From: an uncultured Prochlorococcus sp.
GTDB taxonomy: Bacteria; Cyanobacteriota; Cyanobacteriia; PCC-6307; Cyanobiaceae
Direction of reading: 5' to 3'
Length of the DNA: 32,374 nt
Assembly: GCA_902525075.1 (NCBI GenBank)
Contig: CABZFV010000015.1
Coordinates: 1-32,374, forward strand
Shown here: in pieces, positions 8,540 to 16,942 of the stretch
How the letters are laid out: every line of letters starts with the position of its first letter
Numbering within the stretch: the stretch's first letter is position 1
Position numbers and translations under genes: made by a program
The notes under the pieces: generated by a model
What the model was told of the DNA's origin: nothing
Databases searched by the model: none
What the model saw: the letters and a program-made list of their open reading frames with translations, nothing else

Positions 8540-8800
8540 CTACTGATATTGAAGCTTTTCAATTGCAGTTTGTTTATCAATACTAGGGACATCACTTAAT
8601 CCGTTAGCATCAAACCAGGGAGCGCTAGCCCAATCAAATCCTTCCCCAAAAGTATTATCTGGTGCAGCTATATACCAATGACATGAAGCATCTGGTAGGT
8701 CAACAGCACATTTTGACCAATCATCTGACCACTGAGGAACTTGTACCCACAGCACTGAAGATAGAAGAAAAGATAACAAATTCAACATAGCTAATATCAT
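8540..8800 (-). CDS. Small exported protein of unknown function
   Basis: The 86-residue product begins with a hydrophobic stretch ('MLNLLSFLLSSVLWVQVPQW'), likely a signal peptide or N-terminal anchor. A hydrophilic part follows with two cysteines ('WSKCAVDLP' and 'DASCHWYIAAPD') that could form a disulfide once exported, and several tryptophans ('FDWASAPWF'). Either M1 (8800) or M5 (8788) could start it; M5 gives a cleaner signal sequence. It is flanked by AGACT/AGTCT arrays: copy 2 beyond its 3' end and inverted copy 3 within 80 bp of its start, so it is the gene most likely to respond to whatever binds them. I do not recognise the family. Confidence 0.7.
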   Translation of the reverse strand: MILAMLNLLSFLLSSVLWVQVPQWSDDWSKCAVDLPDASCHWYIAAPDNTFGEGFDWASAPWFDANGLSDVPSIDKQTAIEKLQYQ

Positions 8801-8835
8801 ACAACATTAATTAGTTTTATAGGATTATTAGCTAT

Positions 8836-8881
8836 CTTATATAAGAATTATTTATAGACTAGTTAATAGTCTCATATGAGA
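8836..8881 (-). repeat. AGACT/AGTCT array, copy 3 (inverted)
   Basis: Read on the minus strand this is the same array as copies 1 and 2: AGACT, AGTCT and a degenerate ATTCT at 12-bp steps (plus-strand positions 8868, 8856 and 8844). The palindrome CTTATATAAG (8836-8845) lies at one end, as in copy 1, and the 12-bp palindrome TCTCATATGAGA (8870-8881) at the other. It sits between pheT and the small exported-protein gene, about 35-80 bp upstream of the latter's start, a position suited to a regulator site. Confidence 0.7.
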
Positions 8882-8893
8882 TCAGCAATACAA

Positions 8894-11338
8894 TTAATTC
8901 CTTAATTTAGTATTAAAACATTTTTCTACATTAGAAATGATATTTGAATGTATTGATGAAATGTCCGAGTCCAGTAATGTTTTGTCTTTATCTCTATAAG
9001 ATAATCTAAATGTATAACTTATATGATTATCTCCAAATTTAGTATCTTCAAAAACATCAAGTAAATTTACATCCTCTAAGAGATTTTTTCCTGTTCTTCT
9101 TATCTGTGATGTTATTTCGCTAATTAAATATTTCTTACTGAAAACAAAATTTATATCCCTTTCCATTTTTGGAACAATTGGGTATTGCTTATATTTTGGA
9201 ATCCATTTATTTTTTCTTGTACTAGCTTCCAAGAGGTTAGAAACATTTATTTTAAATAAATAAACTTTTTTTAATGACTTTTTTTCTAATATTAGTTTTG
9301 GATGTATTTCACCAAAATAACCTGCATCATTTCCTTCAATAACTAATTTCGCTGTTCTTCCTGGATGAAGAAAATCAATTAAATCTGTAGGTTTATCTTC
9401 AATTTTTATGTTCAAGGATGACAAAGCCTCCTTTAACTTTCCTCTGGCCTGGTAATAATTAAGATCGTTATCCTTACCCGAATTTATCCATTTCCCGAAT
9501 TTTCTATTTCCATAAATCGCACCATTAAGAACTTCTTCTTGAGCGAACTCAGTTTTCTTTAGAAAAATATTTCCAATTTCAAATATATAACAACTTACTT
9601 GTCCAGCTTTTATATTACGGTTCACTATTTCCAAATGTTCTTTCCAGATATTATCTCTGAGACAGCTTGTTTCTAATAACAAAGGATTAGAAATCTTTAT
9701 AAGTTTTTCATTATCTTCAGGAACAAGAGAGTAGCTAAGTACCTCGTTAAAACCATTTTCTATAAAACCATTTTTTACTTTTCTCAATGCCAACTGTTCT
9801 GATGACAATTTTCCAGGCTTAATCGGATTAGGAAGGTTCAAGTCAAATCTGTCATACCCTATTAATCTCGCTATTTCTTCAATTAAATCTATTTCTCTTA
9901 TTAAATCATGTGATCTATTAGGAATTACTGCTACATCCCAGCCATATTCTTTATTCTTTAAAGTACAACCTATGAGTGTTAGTTTATCAACTATTTCATT
10001 ATCAGATAAATTTCTTTTTTCAAATTGATCGTTAATTATTAATGGACCAAGAATTTTATGTATTCGATTTCTCCGTAGTTTAATAAATATATCCTCATTA
10101 CTTATTAATTTGGAAGTATTGATGATTGGTGAATTAATAGAAAAATTTTCTTCTAAAAGATTAATTGCCCTTGTTACTGCACTTATTGTATTTTTTGATG
10201 AAATTCCTTTTTCATACCTGCTGCTAGATTCTGTTCTTATGCCAACTGCCTTTGAAGATTTTCTTATAGAAACGGGATTAAAAACAGCGCCTTCAAGATA
10301 AATAGATGAGGTAGTATTAGTTATTGAAGTCTCTAAACCGCCTATCACACCAGCAATAGCTACTGGTTTATCACAACAAGTAATGACTGTGATATTGTCA
10401 TTTAAGTAATATTCTTTACCATCTAAGCAAATAAGGCTTTCGTTATCCTTGGCTTTTCTTACAGAGAAATCTTCTGGTGAAACTTCCTTACCAATTAAGT
10501 TTGATAGTTTATCTTTATCAAACGCATGCAAAGGTTGACCTTGCTCTAAAAGAATATAATTTGTCAAATCAACTAGAAGATTAATAGATTTTATACCTGA
10601 TTTTTCTATACGGTCTTTAAGCCAATTTGGCGATAATTTCTCACCATTTACACCATCAATACAACTTATTGTATAAATGCAATTAGATTCTATAGCCTCT
10701 GTACAAAGTTTAATTTCCTTAAGTAAATGGATATTGTATTTATGGTGTAATTCTGGAAAATTTAAGGTTGATTCTAAAAGGGCAGAAATTTCACGGGCTA
10801 TACCTATAACAGACATTCCGTCAGGTCTATTAGCTGTAATGGCTAAATCATATATAAAATCATTTAATTGAAGCAAGTCAGATCCTGGAGCGCCCAATTC
10901 ATGTTTTAAGGCTAATTCTTCATCAATGATCTCTATCCCTTCGCTAGAGTCCTCTAAACCCAGTTCCTGCAGTGAACATATCATTCCTTCACTCATTACA
11001 CCTCTTATTTCACTTTTTTTAATAGTTAAATCAATTGCATTTAATTTCGCGCCGACAGTAGCAACATAAACATAAATATTTGGTTTAATATTGCGCGCAC
11101 CACAGATAATTTGTAAATTCTTTGAATTACCGATATCGACTTGGCAAATTGAAAGTTTGTCAGATCCTTCGTGTTTTAAAACAGATATTACCTTACCTAA
11201 AACAACACCATTTACATTTTCTGAACAATCTTCTAATGATTCAACCTCAAATCCACCAATAGACAATTTCTCAGAGAGATCTTCAGGAGTAGAAGTAATT
11301 TCTACTAAATTTTTCAACCAATTTTGAGAAACTTTCAT
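8894..11338 (-). CDS. pheT: Phenylalanyl-tRNA synthetase beta subunit
   Basis: This 814-residue protein is the full-length beta subunit of the alpha2-beta2 enzyme that charges tRNA-Phe. It begins 'MKVSQNWLKNLVEI', the standard family start. An OB-fold tRNA-binding domain lies at about 39-150 ('VVLGKVISVLKHEGSDKLSI', then 'IICGARNIK'). The B3/B4 editing domain follows at about 210-380 ('LVDLTNYILLEQGQPLHAFD' and 'AIAGVIGG'). B5 is at about 410-485 and the catalytic-like core at about 490-700 ('RPDGMSVIGIAREI' lies earlier, in the linker). The C-terminal ferredoxin-like anticodon-binding domain is about 720-814 ('YPIVPKMERDINFVF'). Length is typical. pheS is not in the window. The gene is divergent from rpmG. 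Confidence 0.96.
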   Translation of the reverse strand: MKVSQNWLKNLVEITSTPEDLSEKLSIGGFEVESLEDCSENVNGVVLGKVISVLKHEGSDKLSICQVDIGNSKNLQIICGARNIKPNIYVYVATVGAKLNAIDLTIKKSEIRGVMSEGMICSLQELGLEDSSEGIEIIDEELALKHELGAPGSDLLQLNDFIYDLAITANRPDGMSVIGIAREISALLESTLNFPELHHKYNIHLLKEIKLCTEAIESNCIYTISCIDGVNGEKLSPNWLKDRIEKSGIKSINLLVDLTNYILLEQGQPLHAFDKDKLSNLIGKEVSPEDFSVRKAKDNESLICLDGKEYYLNDNITVITCCDKPVAIAGVIGGLETSITNTTSSIYLEGAVFNPVSIRKSSKAVGIRTESSSRYEKGISSKNTISAVTRAINLLEENFSINSPIINTSKLISNEDIFIKLRRNRIHKILGPLIINDQFEKRNLSDNEIVDKLTLIGCTLKNKEYGWDVAVIPNRSHDLIREIDLIEEIARLIGYDRFDLNLPNPIKPGKLSSEQLALRKVKNGFIENGFNEVLSYSLVPEDNEKLIKISNPLLLETSCLRDNIWKEHLEIVNRNIKAGQVSCYIFEIGNIFLKKTEFAQEEVLNGAIYGNRKFGKWINSGKDNDLNYYQARGKLKEALSSLNIKIEDKPTDLIDFLHPGRTAKLVIEGNDAGYFGEIHPKLILEKKSLKKVYLFKINVSNLLEASTRKNKWIPKYKQYPIVPKMERDINFVFSKKYLISEITSQIRRTGKNLLEDVNLLDVFEDTKFGDNHISYTFRLSYRDKDKTLLDSDISSIHSNIISNVEKCFNTKLRN

Positions 11339-11439
11339 ATATATTTTTTAATCAATGGTGATAAAAGAAATGAGTAGATCTTCAAAAAAGTTTGTTGAAG
11401 ATGTACAATAGAAAATTATACAATAAAGTATTAATTAAA

Positions 11440-11634
11440 ATGGCCAAAAAAGGGACAAGAGTTGTAGTGACCCTGGAATGTACTGAAGCTAGGACAAGCA
11501 CAGATCCTAAGAGATCAAATGGTGTCTCAAGATATACTACTGAAAAGAATCGTAGAAATACAACTGAAAGATTAGAACTAAAAAAGTTTAATCCTCATTT
11601 AAACAGAATGACAATTCACAAAGAAATTAAGTAA
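11440..11634 (+). CDS. rpmG: Large ribosomal subunit protein L33
   Basis: From the ATG at 11440 the product is 64 residues, the normal L33 length, beginning [20 protein letters not shown] and ending '[12 protein letters not shown]'. The frame can be extended upstream to 11392, but those 16 residues are outside the family and are probably leader sequence. The '[19 protein letters not shown]' core is typical of L33. This form lacks the four zinc cysteines found in some bacterial L33 proteins. rpsR follows 17 bp downstream, giving the usual rpmG-rpsR ribosomal pair. Confidence 0.94.
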   Translation: MAKKGTRVVVTLECTEARTSTDPKRSNGVSRYTTEKNRRNTTERLELKKFNPHLNRMTIHKEIK

Positions 11635-11651
11635 TCAAATCAAATTAAATC

Positions 11652-11873
11652 ATGACTAATTCAATTTTTAAAAAACAATTATCACCTATCAAACCTGGAG
11701 ATCCTATTGACTATAAAGATGTAGAACTACTAAAAAAATTTATTACTGAGAGGGGCAAAATCCTACCAAGAAGGATGACAGGTTTAACCTCCAAGCAACA
11801 AAGAGATCTTACATTAGCTGTAAAGAGAGCCAGAATTGTAGCTCTTTTACCCTTCGTAAATCCTGAAGGATAA
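11652..11873 (+). CDS. rpsR: Small ribosomal subunit protein S18
   Basis: The 73-residue product is bacterial S18, a component of the 30S platform. '[20 protein letters not shown]' and '[20 protein letters not shown]', then '[10 protein letters not shown]', are the family signature. Length is normal. It is 17 bp downstream of rpmG. The short RNB nuclease gene follows 45 bp later and happens to be in the same reading frame, separated by the S18 stop codon. Confidence 0.96.
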   Translation: MTNSIFKKQLSPIKPGDPIDYKDVELLKKFITERGKILPRRMTGLTSKQQRDLTLAVKRARIVALLPFVNPEG

Positions 11874-11918
11874 TTTCATATTGAATATAGTTGGCACTAT
11901 AATAAATATCTCAAATAT

Positions 11919-13103
11919 TTGAAAGATTTAACTAATTTAAAAACATATATTATTGACTCTGATGATCCACATGAGGTAGATGACGCTATTTCATTAGAAA
12001 TAAAAGAAGGAAATAAAAAAAATTTATGGATACATATTAGTAATCCATGCAAACTCTTTTTGCATGACTCTAATGTTGATATTAATGCAAGAAAGAGAAA
12101 TAGCAGTTTATATTTAATTGATCAATATGTCCCAATGCTACCTAAAGATATTCTTGAAAAGGCAAATCTAGCTCAAAATAAAGTTTCAGAAACTATTAGT
12201 GCAGAAATAGAATTCAATGAAGATGGATCAATAAATAAATATGAAATAACTGAAGCTATAATAAAACCAAAATATCAATTAACATATGAAGATGCAAATG
12301 AAATATTAGAACTAGAACCTAAAGAAGAAATAGAATTAATTGAGATTAAAAATTTATTAGAAAAAAGTATTTCATTCAGAAAGAAACAAGGTGCAATTAT
12401 TTTTGAAAGTCCTAATAGTAAAATTAAATTATATGAGGATAAGATTATACTTACTAAATTAGAGAAAACAATATCACAAATTATAGTTGAAGAATCAATG
12501 GTATTAATGGGATATGTAACAAGTTTATTTATATATAAATATAATTTAGCGGCTGCATTTAGGATTCAAAGATTAAACTGTAATCCATCTGAAATACTTA
12601 ATAGATACCATGATAGTGATATAAAATATATAATATTAAAACAATATATGGGAAGAAGTTACATAACTACTAAGCCAGGAATACATGAATCATTAGGCCT
12701 TAAAATGTATGTACAATGTACATCACCATTAAGAAGATATCTTGATTTAATTATACAGAGGCAAGTCTATAATAAAATTAATGATTACGAAGTTCTAAGT
12801 AAAGATTTAGTTTCTAAGATTATTGATTATTCAAAGAATAGACAATCAGAGAATAATAATATATTTAAAAATGATAAATTTAAGTATTTAACATTATTTT
12901 TTAAGAATGAGAAAAAACAATTTTATAAAATAAAATTCGTAAAGTGGATTAATCATAAAAAAAATATTGCTTTGGTTTATTTTCCAGATTATTCACTAGA
13001 AATACTTATTACTCTTTTTGTATCAATAGAAATATATAGTAATAAAATATATAAAGTTAAATATATTATAAATGATAGTAATCTTTTAGAGTTTATTTAT
13101 TAA
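11919..13103 (+). CDS. Compact RNB-family exoribonuclease (RNase II/R-like catalytic core only)
   Basis: This 394-residue protein begins at TTG. It consists almost entirely of the RNB catalytic domain, without the N-terminal cold-shock domains or an obvious C-terminal S1 domain of RNase II/R (normally 640-800 residues). The metal site is present: D13, E19, D21 and D22 in 'IIDSDDPHEVDDAIS', with Glu at one position that is Asp in E. coli RNase II. 'LWIHISNPCKLF', 'YVPMLPKDILEKANLAQNK' and 'CTSPLRRYLDLIIQRQV' (R272, R273) are the remaining core motifs. It should degrade RNA 3' to 5', perhaps with help for substrate binding. There is no ATG near the start; the upstream frame runs back to the rpsR stop, so TTG is the best choice. 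Confidence 0.85.
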   Translation: MKDLTNLKTYIIDSDDPHEVDDAISLEIKEGNKKNLWIHISNPCKLFLHDSNVDINARKRNSSLYLIDQYVPMLPKDILEKANLAQNKVSETISAEIEFNEDGSINKYEITEAIIKPKYQLTYEDANEILELEPKEEIELIEIKNLLEKSISFRKKQGAIIFESPNSKIKLYEDKIILTKLEKTISQIIVEESMVLMGYVTSLFIYKYNLAAAFRIQRLNCNPSEILNRYHDSDIKYIILKQYMGRSYITTKPGIHESLGLKMYVQCTSPLRRYLDLIIQRQVYNKINDYEVLSKDLVSKIIDYSKNRQSENNNIFKNDKFKYLTLFFKNEKKQFYKIKFVKWINHKKNIALVYFPDYSLEILITLFVSIEIYSNKIYKVKYIINDSNLLEFIY

Positions 13104-13171
13104 TAAGATAATAAATATAATAGGTTGTTATTAGTTTAAAAAATATCTGTTAATATTAATAAAAAAGCTTC

Positions 13172-14716
13172 ATGACTTTTGTCATTACGACACCTTTATA
13201 TTATGTTAATGATAAACCTCATTTAGGAAGTGTATATACAACTATAATTTGTGACTCAATAGCTAGGTATAAAAGGCTTGCAGGTGAAGATGTTATTTTC
13301 ATCACTGGTGTTGATGAACATGGTTTAAAAATACAAAGAACAGCTAATGAAAAGGGTATTGAACCAAAATCACATTGTGATGAAATCTCAGAAGTCTTTA
13401 ATAATAATTGGAAAAATTGGAATATATCCTTTGATAAATTTATAAGAACAAGCTCAAAAAATCATGAATTTATTGTCAATGAATTTTATGAAAAAGTAAA
13501 AGCATCAGATGATATCTATATGGGAATACAAAAAGGTTGGTATTGTGTCGGTTGTGAAGAATTTAAAGAAAATCCAGAAAACTCATCAACATACAAGTGT
13601 CCCATTCATCAAAAAAATCTAGAATGGAAGAATGAAGAGAATCTCTTTTTTAGGCTTTCAAAATATCAAAAAGAAATTGAGAAAATAATCGAGGAACCTT
13701 CTTTTATAGAGCCAATAGAAAGAAAGAATGAAATTATAAATTTTGTATCTAAAGGTTTAAAGGATTTTTCAATTTCAAGAACAAATGTCTCATGGGGAAT
13801 TCCTGTCCCTGGTTACGATAAACATACCTTTTATGTATGGTTTGATGCTTTACTTGGATATGTAAGCGCCATTAGCTCTGATGCGCAAGAACATTCATTG
13901 GAAAAATCAATTAATGGAGGTTGGCCAGCTGATGTTCATTTTATTGGTAAAGATATTTTGAGATTCCATGCTGTATATTGGCCCGCAATGCTCATTTCTG
14001 CCAATATGAAAGTTCCTAAAAAAGTTTTTGGGCATGGGTTTCTTACAAGAGAGGGAAAAAAAATGGGTAAAAGCCTGGGAAATGTACTCGATCCTGATTT
14101 ATTGCTTACAAAATATGGAAATGATCCTGTGAGGTGGTTTCTCATTAAGGACATATCACTAGGAAATGATGGAGATTTTCAAGATAAAAGATTTGTTGAC
14201 ATTATCAATAATGACTTAGCTAACACAATTGGCAATTTATTAAATAGAACATCATCTATGTCTAGAAAATGGTTTGATAATAAAGTGCCAAATAATGAAA
14301 AAATTTTAAGTGAAAATAAATTAGAGAATTCTGCCAAAATTGCAGTCAAAAACTTTATTTATAACTTTGATAACTACAAATTAGATCTAGCAGCTAATGA
14401 AGTCCTTAACTTAGCAATTAATACAAATTTGTATTTGAATGATAATCAGCCATGGCTGTTAATAAAAGATAAAGATAATATACCTCTAGTTAAACAAATT
14501 ATTTATAACGTTTTAGAAAGTACCCGAATAATAGGATTGTTATTAATACCATTATTGCCAGAATTATCTACAAAAATTAATGAGCAACTTGGTTCAATAT
14601 ACAGAGAAGAAATTCCTTGGAAACAACAATTAAGTTGGGGATTATTAGTAAGTAACTCATGTCTTCCTAAACCAACTCCAATCATAAATAAACTTGAGTA
14701 TGAGCAAAATTTATAG
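13172..14716 (+). CDS. metG: Methionyl-tRNA synthetase
   Basis: This is a class I aminoacyl-tRNA synthetase of 514 residues that charges both initiator and elongator tRNA-Met. The HIGH-type motif is 'YVNDKPHLGS' (H17-S20) and the KMSKS-type motif is K297-M-G-K-S301. A small zinc knuckle is visible as 'CVGCEEF' followed by 'KCPIH'. 'TFYVWFDALLGYVSA' and 'GKDILRFHAVYWPAML' are catalytic-domain blocks. The C-terminal anticodon-binding helical bundle runs from about 370 to 500. It lacks the C-terminal dimerisation domain of longer MetRS forms, making it similar to the short bacterial type. The 3' end overlaps the start of lptC by 17 bp. Confidence 0.96.
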   Translation: MTFVITTPLYYVNDKPHLGSVYTTIICDSIARYKRLAGEDVIFITGVDEHGLKIQRTANEKGIEPKSHCDEISEVFNNNWKNWNISFDKFIRTSSKNHEFIVNEFYEKVKASDDIYMGIQKGWYCVGCEEFKENPENSSTYKCPIHQKNLEWKNEENLFFRLSKYQKEIEKIIEEPSFIEPIERKNEIINFVSKGLKDFSISRTNVSWGIPVPGYDKHTFYVWFDALLGYVSAISSDAQEHSLEKSINGGWPADVHFIGKDILRFHAVYWPAMLISANMKVPKKVFGHGFLTREGKKMGKSLGNVLDPDLLLTKYGNDPVRWFLIKDISLGNDGDFQDKRFVDIINNDLANTIGNLLNRTSSMSRKWFDNKVPNNEKILSENKLENSAKIAVKNFIYNFDNYKLDLAANEVLNLAINTNLYLNDNQPWLLIKDKDNIPLVKQIIYNVLESTRIIGLLLIPLLPELSTKINEQLGSIYREEIPWKQQLSWGLLVSNSCLPKPTPIINKLEYEQNL

Positions 14717-15323
14717 ATTAATAATTTTCCTTCCATTATTTATGCTTGGTTGCGCCCCAAATGTAGTTGAGGAAAATAAAGTAATACAAAAAATAGAACG
14801 TTTTGATATGACTATTTTCTCTAAAAGTGGAGATAAAATATATTCAATTTCCGGTCCAAATTCAAGTTATGACAATATTGAATTAAAGTTCGAATTAAAA
14901 AAACCTATCATTAATATTCTGAATGGGGAAGAAACTAAATATATTATAAGTTCACAAGAATCTACATTATCAGACAACAATAAACTCCTAAAATTGAAAG
15001 GAAATGTTAAATTAAAAACTCTTAAAGAAGATGGAGATTTTTTATATGCTGATAATTTTTTTTGGAATATAGAAAATACTAACTATCTATTAGAGGGTAA
15101 TATAAGATTCGAAAATCAAAATATCATCTTAAATTCAGGAAAAGCCATATTGGGTGCAGATAACATAATTGAATTTTTCAATCCAGTAAAATATATAATT
15201 AAAGATGAAAATAACGAAAATAAATATCAAATAAATTCAGAAAATGCTTATTATAACTTAACTACCGAATCAGTAAGTTTTAAAGCAAAAGATAAAAGAG
15301 TAAAATCAATAATTTATTTTTAA
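14700..15323 (+). CDS. lptC: LptC-like lipoprotein (LPS export)
   Basis: From the ATG at 14700 the product has 207 residues; a TTG six bases upstream is also in frame. The N-terminus is a lipoprotein signal ('IIFLPLFMLGCAP') with a lipobox cysteine. The rest is beta-rich and repetitive in the manner of the LptC/LptA/OstA fold: 'FSKSGDKIYSISGPNSSYDN', 'STLSDNNKLLKLKGNVKLKT', 'NYLLEGNIRFENQNIILNSG'. LptC is the periplasmic bridge that passes lipopolysaccharide from the inner-membrane LptBFG transporter to LptA. The overlap with metG suggests translational coupling. LptC proteins diverge quickly, so the family call rests on fold-like periodicity and the N-terminal 'SGDKIYSISGP' block. Confidence 0.7.
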   Translation: MSKIYRLIIFLPLFMLGCAPNVVEENKVIQKIERFDMTIFSKSGDKIYSISGPNSSYDNIELKFELKKPIINILNGEETKYIISSQESTLSDNNKLLKLKGNVKLKTLKEDGDFLYADNFFWNIENTNYLLEGNIRFENQNIILNSGKAILGADNIIEFFNPVKYIIKDENNENKYQINSENAYYNLTTESVSFKAKDKRVKSIIYF

Positions 15324-15946
15324 ATTTTATTTTTTGAAAAAATATTATTAATTTTTTTAGACCAGTTTTTAATCCATTTTTCATCAGACTTCGTAAAACA
15401 CTTAGCACTCCAACCTCCAATCAATATAAAAGCCTTATTATTAATAGGTACAACTAAGATAGATGGAATTTCGGCACAAAAATTAAAAAATTCATCTCTT
15501 CCAGGATAAAACTTAGTGTTTGCTAATGATATTAATTTCATATCTTTTATGGATCTCAAACAAGTTTCCCCAGGTTTAAAATCATTACTTGAAGTTATTC
15601 CCCTTCTCAATATATTAACGCCATCATTGTGGATTAATATTGCTGCTGCTGCTGTAGAAGTTAATATCGCTTCAGAACCCCATGCAAGTTCATCAATAAC
15701 TTCATCCGGCATGTTTTTATCGAAAAGAAACTTATTTTCTCCTTTTAAAGCAGCTTTCTCACCAGCTAATGGTTCAAATTGTTGAAATAAAAAACCTATC
15801 AATATAATAATTAATGAAGCTATTGCGGCCAACACTTGTGCTCTTTCAAGCTCAGGAGTGATTGTTTCTATTGAAATGAAATTTGCTATCTGAAAAATAA
15901 AGAGTATTGCACCGACTAATATTAATGATTTCCCATTGAATCCCAT
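15320..15946 (-). CDS. CCB2/CCB4-type cofactor assembly of complex C protein
   Basis: This 208-residue protein starts with two predicted membrane helices (about 7-27 and 36-54) followed by a soluble domain. 'ELERAQVLAAIASLIIILIG', 'DELAWGSEAILTSTAAAAIL', 'NILRRGI', 'KFYPGRDEFFNF' and 'LIGGWSAKCFTKSDEKWI' match the cyanobacterial and chloroplast CCB2/CCB4 family. These proteins help attach the unusual heme ci (cn) covalently to cytochrome b6 on the stromal or cytoplasmic side. Plants carry two paralogues, while cyanobacteria often have one. The stop overlaps the convergent lptC stop by 4 bp. It is divergent from the small membrane protein at 16058. Confidence 0.85.
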   Translation of the reverse strand: MGFNGKSLILVGAILFIFQIANFISIETITPELERAQVLAAIASLIIILIGFLFQQFEPLAGEKAALKGENKFLFDKNMPDEVIDELAWGSEAILTSTAAAAILIHNDGVNILRRGITSSNDFKPGETCLRSIKDMKLISLANTKFYPGRDEFFNFCAEIPSILVVPINNKAFILIGGWSAKCFTKSDEKWIKNWSKKINNIFSKNKI

Positions 15947-16057
15947 ATTTTAAATATGTTATTTCTAATTAAATTATGCAAACATTATATTGTTTAGTAC
16001 ATTTAAAATTACTCAAACATATGGTTTTTAATATATAATTAACCAAAACCTTTCAAA

Positions 16058-16369
16058 ATGAACCTTAAAATCAATAAATATATACTTTCTCTTATCTTTA
16101 CTGGCTTAATTTTTATTCTTATCCCCTCGACTACATACGCAAATGAAACTATTAGCATAAATAAATATTTTGGTATTACTCAACAGAAGACTGTTATAAA
16201 TTACGAAAAAAGTCAGCCTTCATCTATTGACAATCCTGTTGTGGATCCAAATTTTAACACTATGAGATCAAATGATACTGAGAGTTCAACTGCTACTTAT
16301 ATAGTTATAGGTTTGTTAATTGCTGCCACAATTATTCCTTTAGCAACATGGTGGTATTTCTCTAAATAA
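16058..16369 (+). CDS. Small exported membrane protein
   Basis: The 103-residue product has an N-terminal signal sequence with a plausible cleavage site after 'TTYA' near residue 28. A polar region follows, and then one C-terminal membrane helix ('YIVIGLLIAATIIPLATWWY', about 80-100). This predicts a single-pass protein with a short periplasmic or lumenal domain of about 50 residues. cobU follows 10 bp downstream, so the two are probably co-transcribed, though this need not mean a shared function. No conserved family is recognised. Confidence 0.7.
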   Translation: MNLKINKYILSLIFTGLIFILIPSTTYANETISINKYFGITQQKTVINYEKSQPSSIDNPVVDPNFNTMRSNDTESSTATYIVIGLLIAATIIPLATWWYFSK

Positions 16370-16379
16370 TAGAGAAATT

Positions 16380-16940
16380 ATGAATGCCAAGGATTTAGGT
16401 ATTAGTGAAAATTCATCTTATATAGTTTTTATTACAGGGGGGACAAAGAGTGGCAAAAGTGAATTCGCGGAGCATCTTGCAAAGGAGGTAAAAAAATTAT
16501 CATATGTTGCCTTATCTGAAAACAATTTGGATGATAAGGAATGGCAAGATAAAATTAATCTACATCGAAAAAGAAGGCCAACAGATTGGAAATTAATAGA
16601 AACGACAGATCTATTAAATACATTAAGGAAAGAAGAAGGTCCATTATTAATAGATTCGATTGGCGGATTCGTTATGAAAAGTATTAGCAAGGAACAAAAT
16701 GAATGGTCAACAAAAATGAATTCACTTATAAGTCTCTTGATGAAAAGAAAAAGCATAACAATTATTGTTGGAGAACAAGTAGGTTGGAGTTTGGTCTCTG
16801 AATATAAAATTGGTAATACCTATATTGAAAGAATTGGCGATCTTCAAAAGAGATTAACCAAAATATCAAAAGATAATTGGCTCGCAATAAACGGCAGAGC
16901 AATCAAAATAGATGAAATAAGTATTGAAATACCTACTTAA
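16380..16940 (+). CDS. cobU: Adenosylcobinamide kinase / adenosylcobinamide-phosphate guanylyltransferase
   Basis: This 186-residue bifunctional enzyme (CobU/CobP) phosphorylates adenosylcobinamide and then activates it with GMP during assembly of the cobalamin nucleotide loop. The P-loop is 'GGTKSGKSE' (residues 20-28). H62 in 'LHRKRRPTDW' aligns with the histidine that carries the covalent GMP in the Salmonella enzyme. 'LLIDSIGGFV' is the second acidic motif, and 'IIVGEQVGWSLVSEYKIGNT' is a typical C-terminal block. Length is normal. It lies 10 bp after a small membrane protein gene and 2 bp before trmL, in one apparent operon. Confidence 0.93.
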   Translation: MNAKDLGISENSSYIVFITGGTKSGKSEFAEHLAKEVKKLSYVALSENNLDDKEWQDKINLHRKRRPTDWKLIETTDLLNTLRKEEGPLLIDSIGGFVMKSISKEQNEWSTKMNSLISLLMKRKSITIIVGEQVGWSLVSEYKIGNTYIERIGDLQKRLTKISKDNWLAINGRAIKIDEISIEIPT

Positions 16941-16942
16941 AA

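Noticed and set aside
8307..8881. Insertion sequence with terminal inverted repeats
   Set aside because: There is no transposase, and target-site duplications are not evident at the outer edges; a small non-autonomous cassette cannot be excluded but is not shown.
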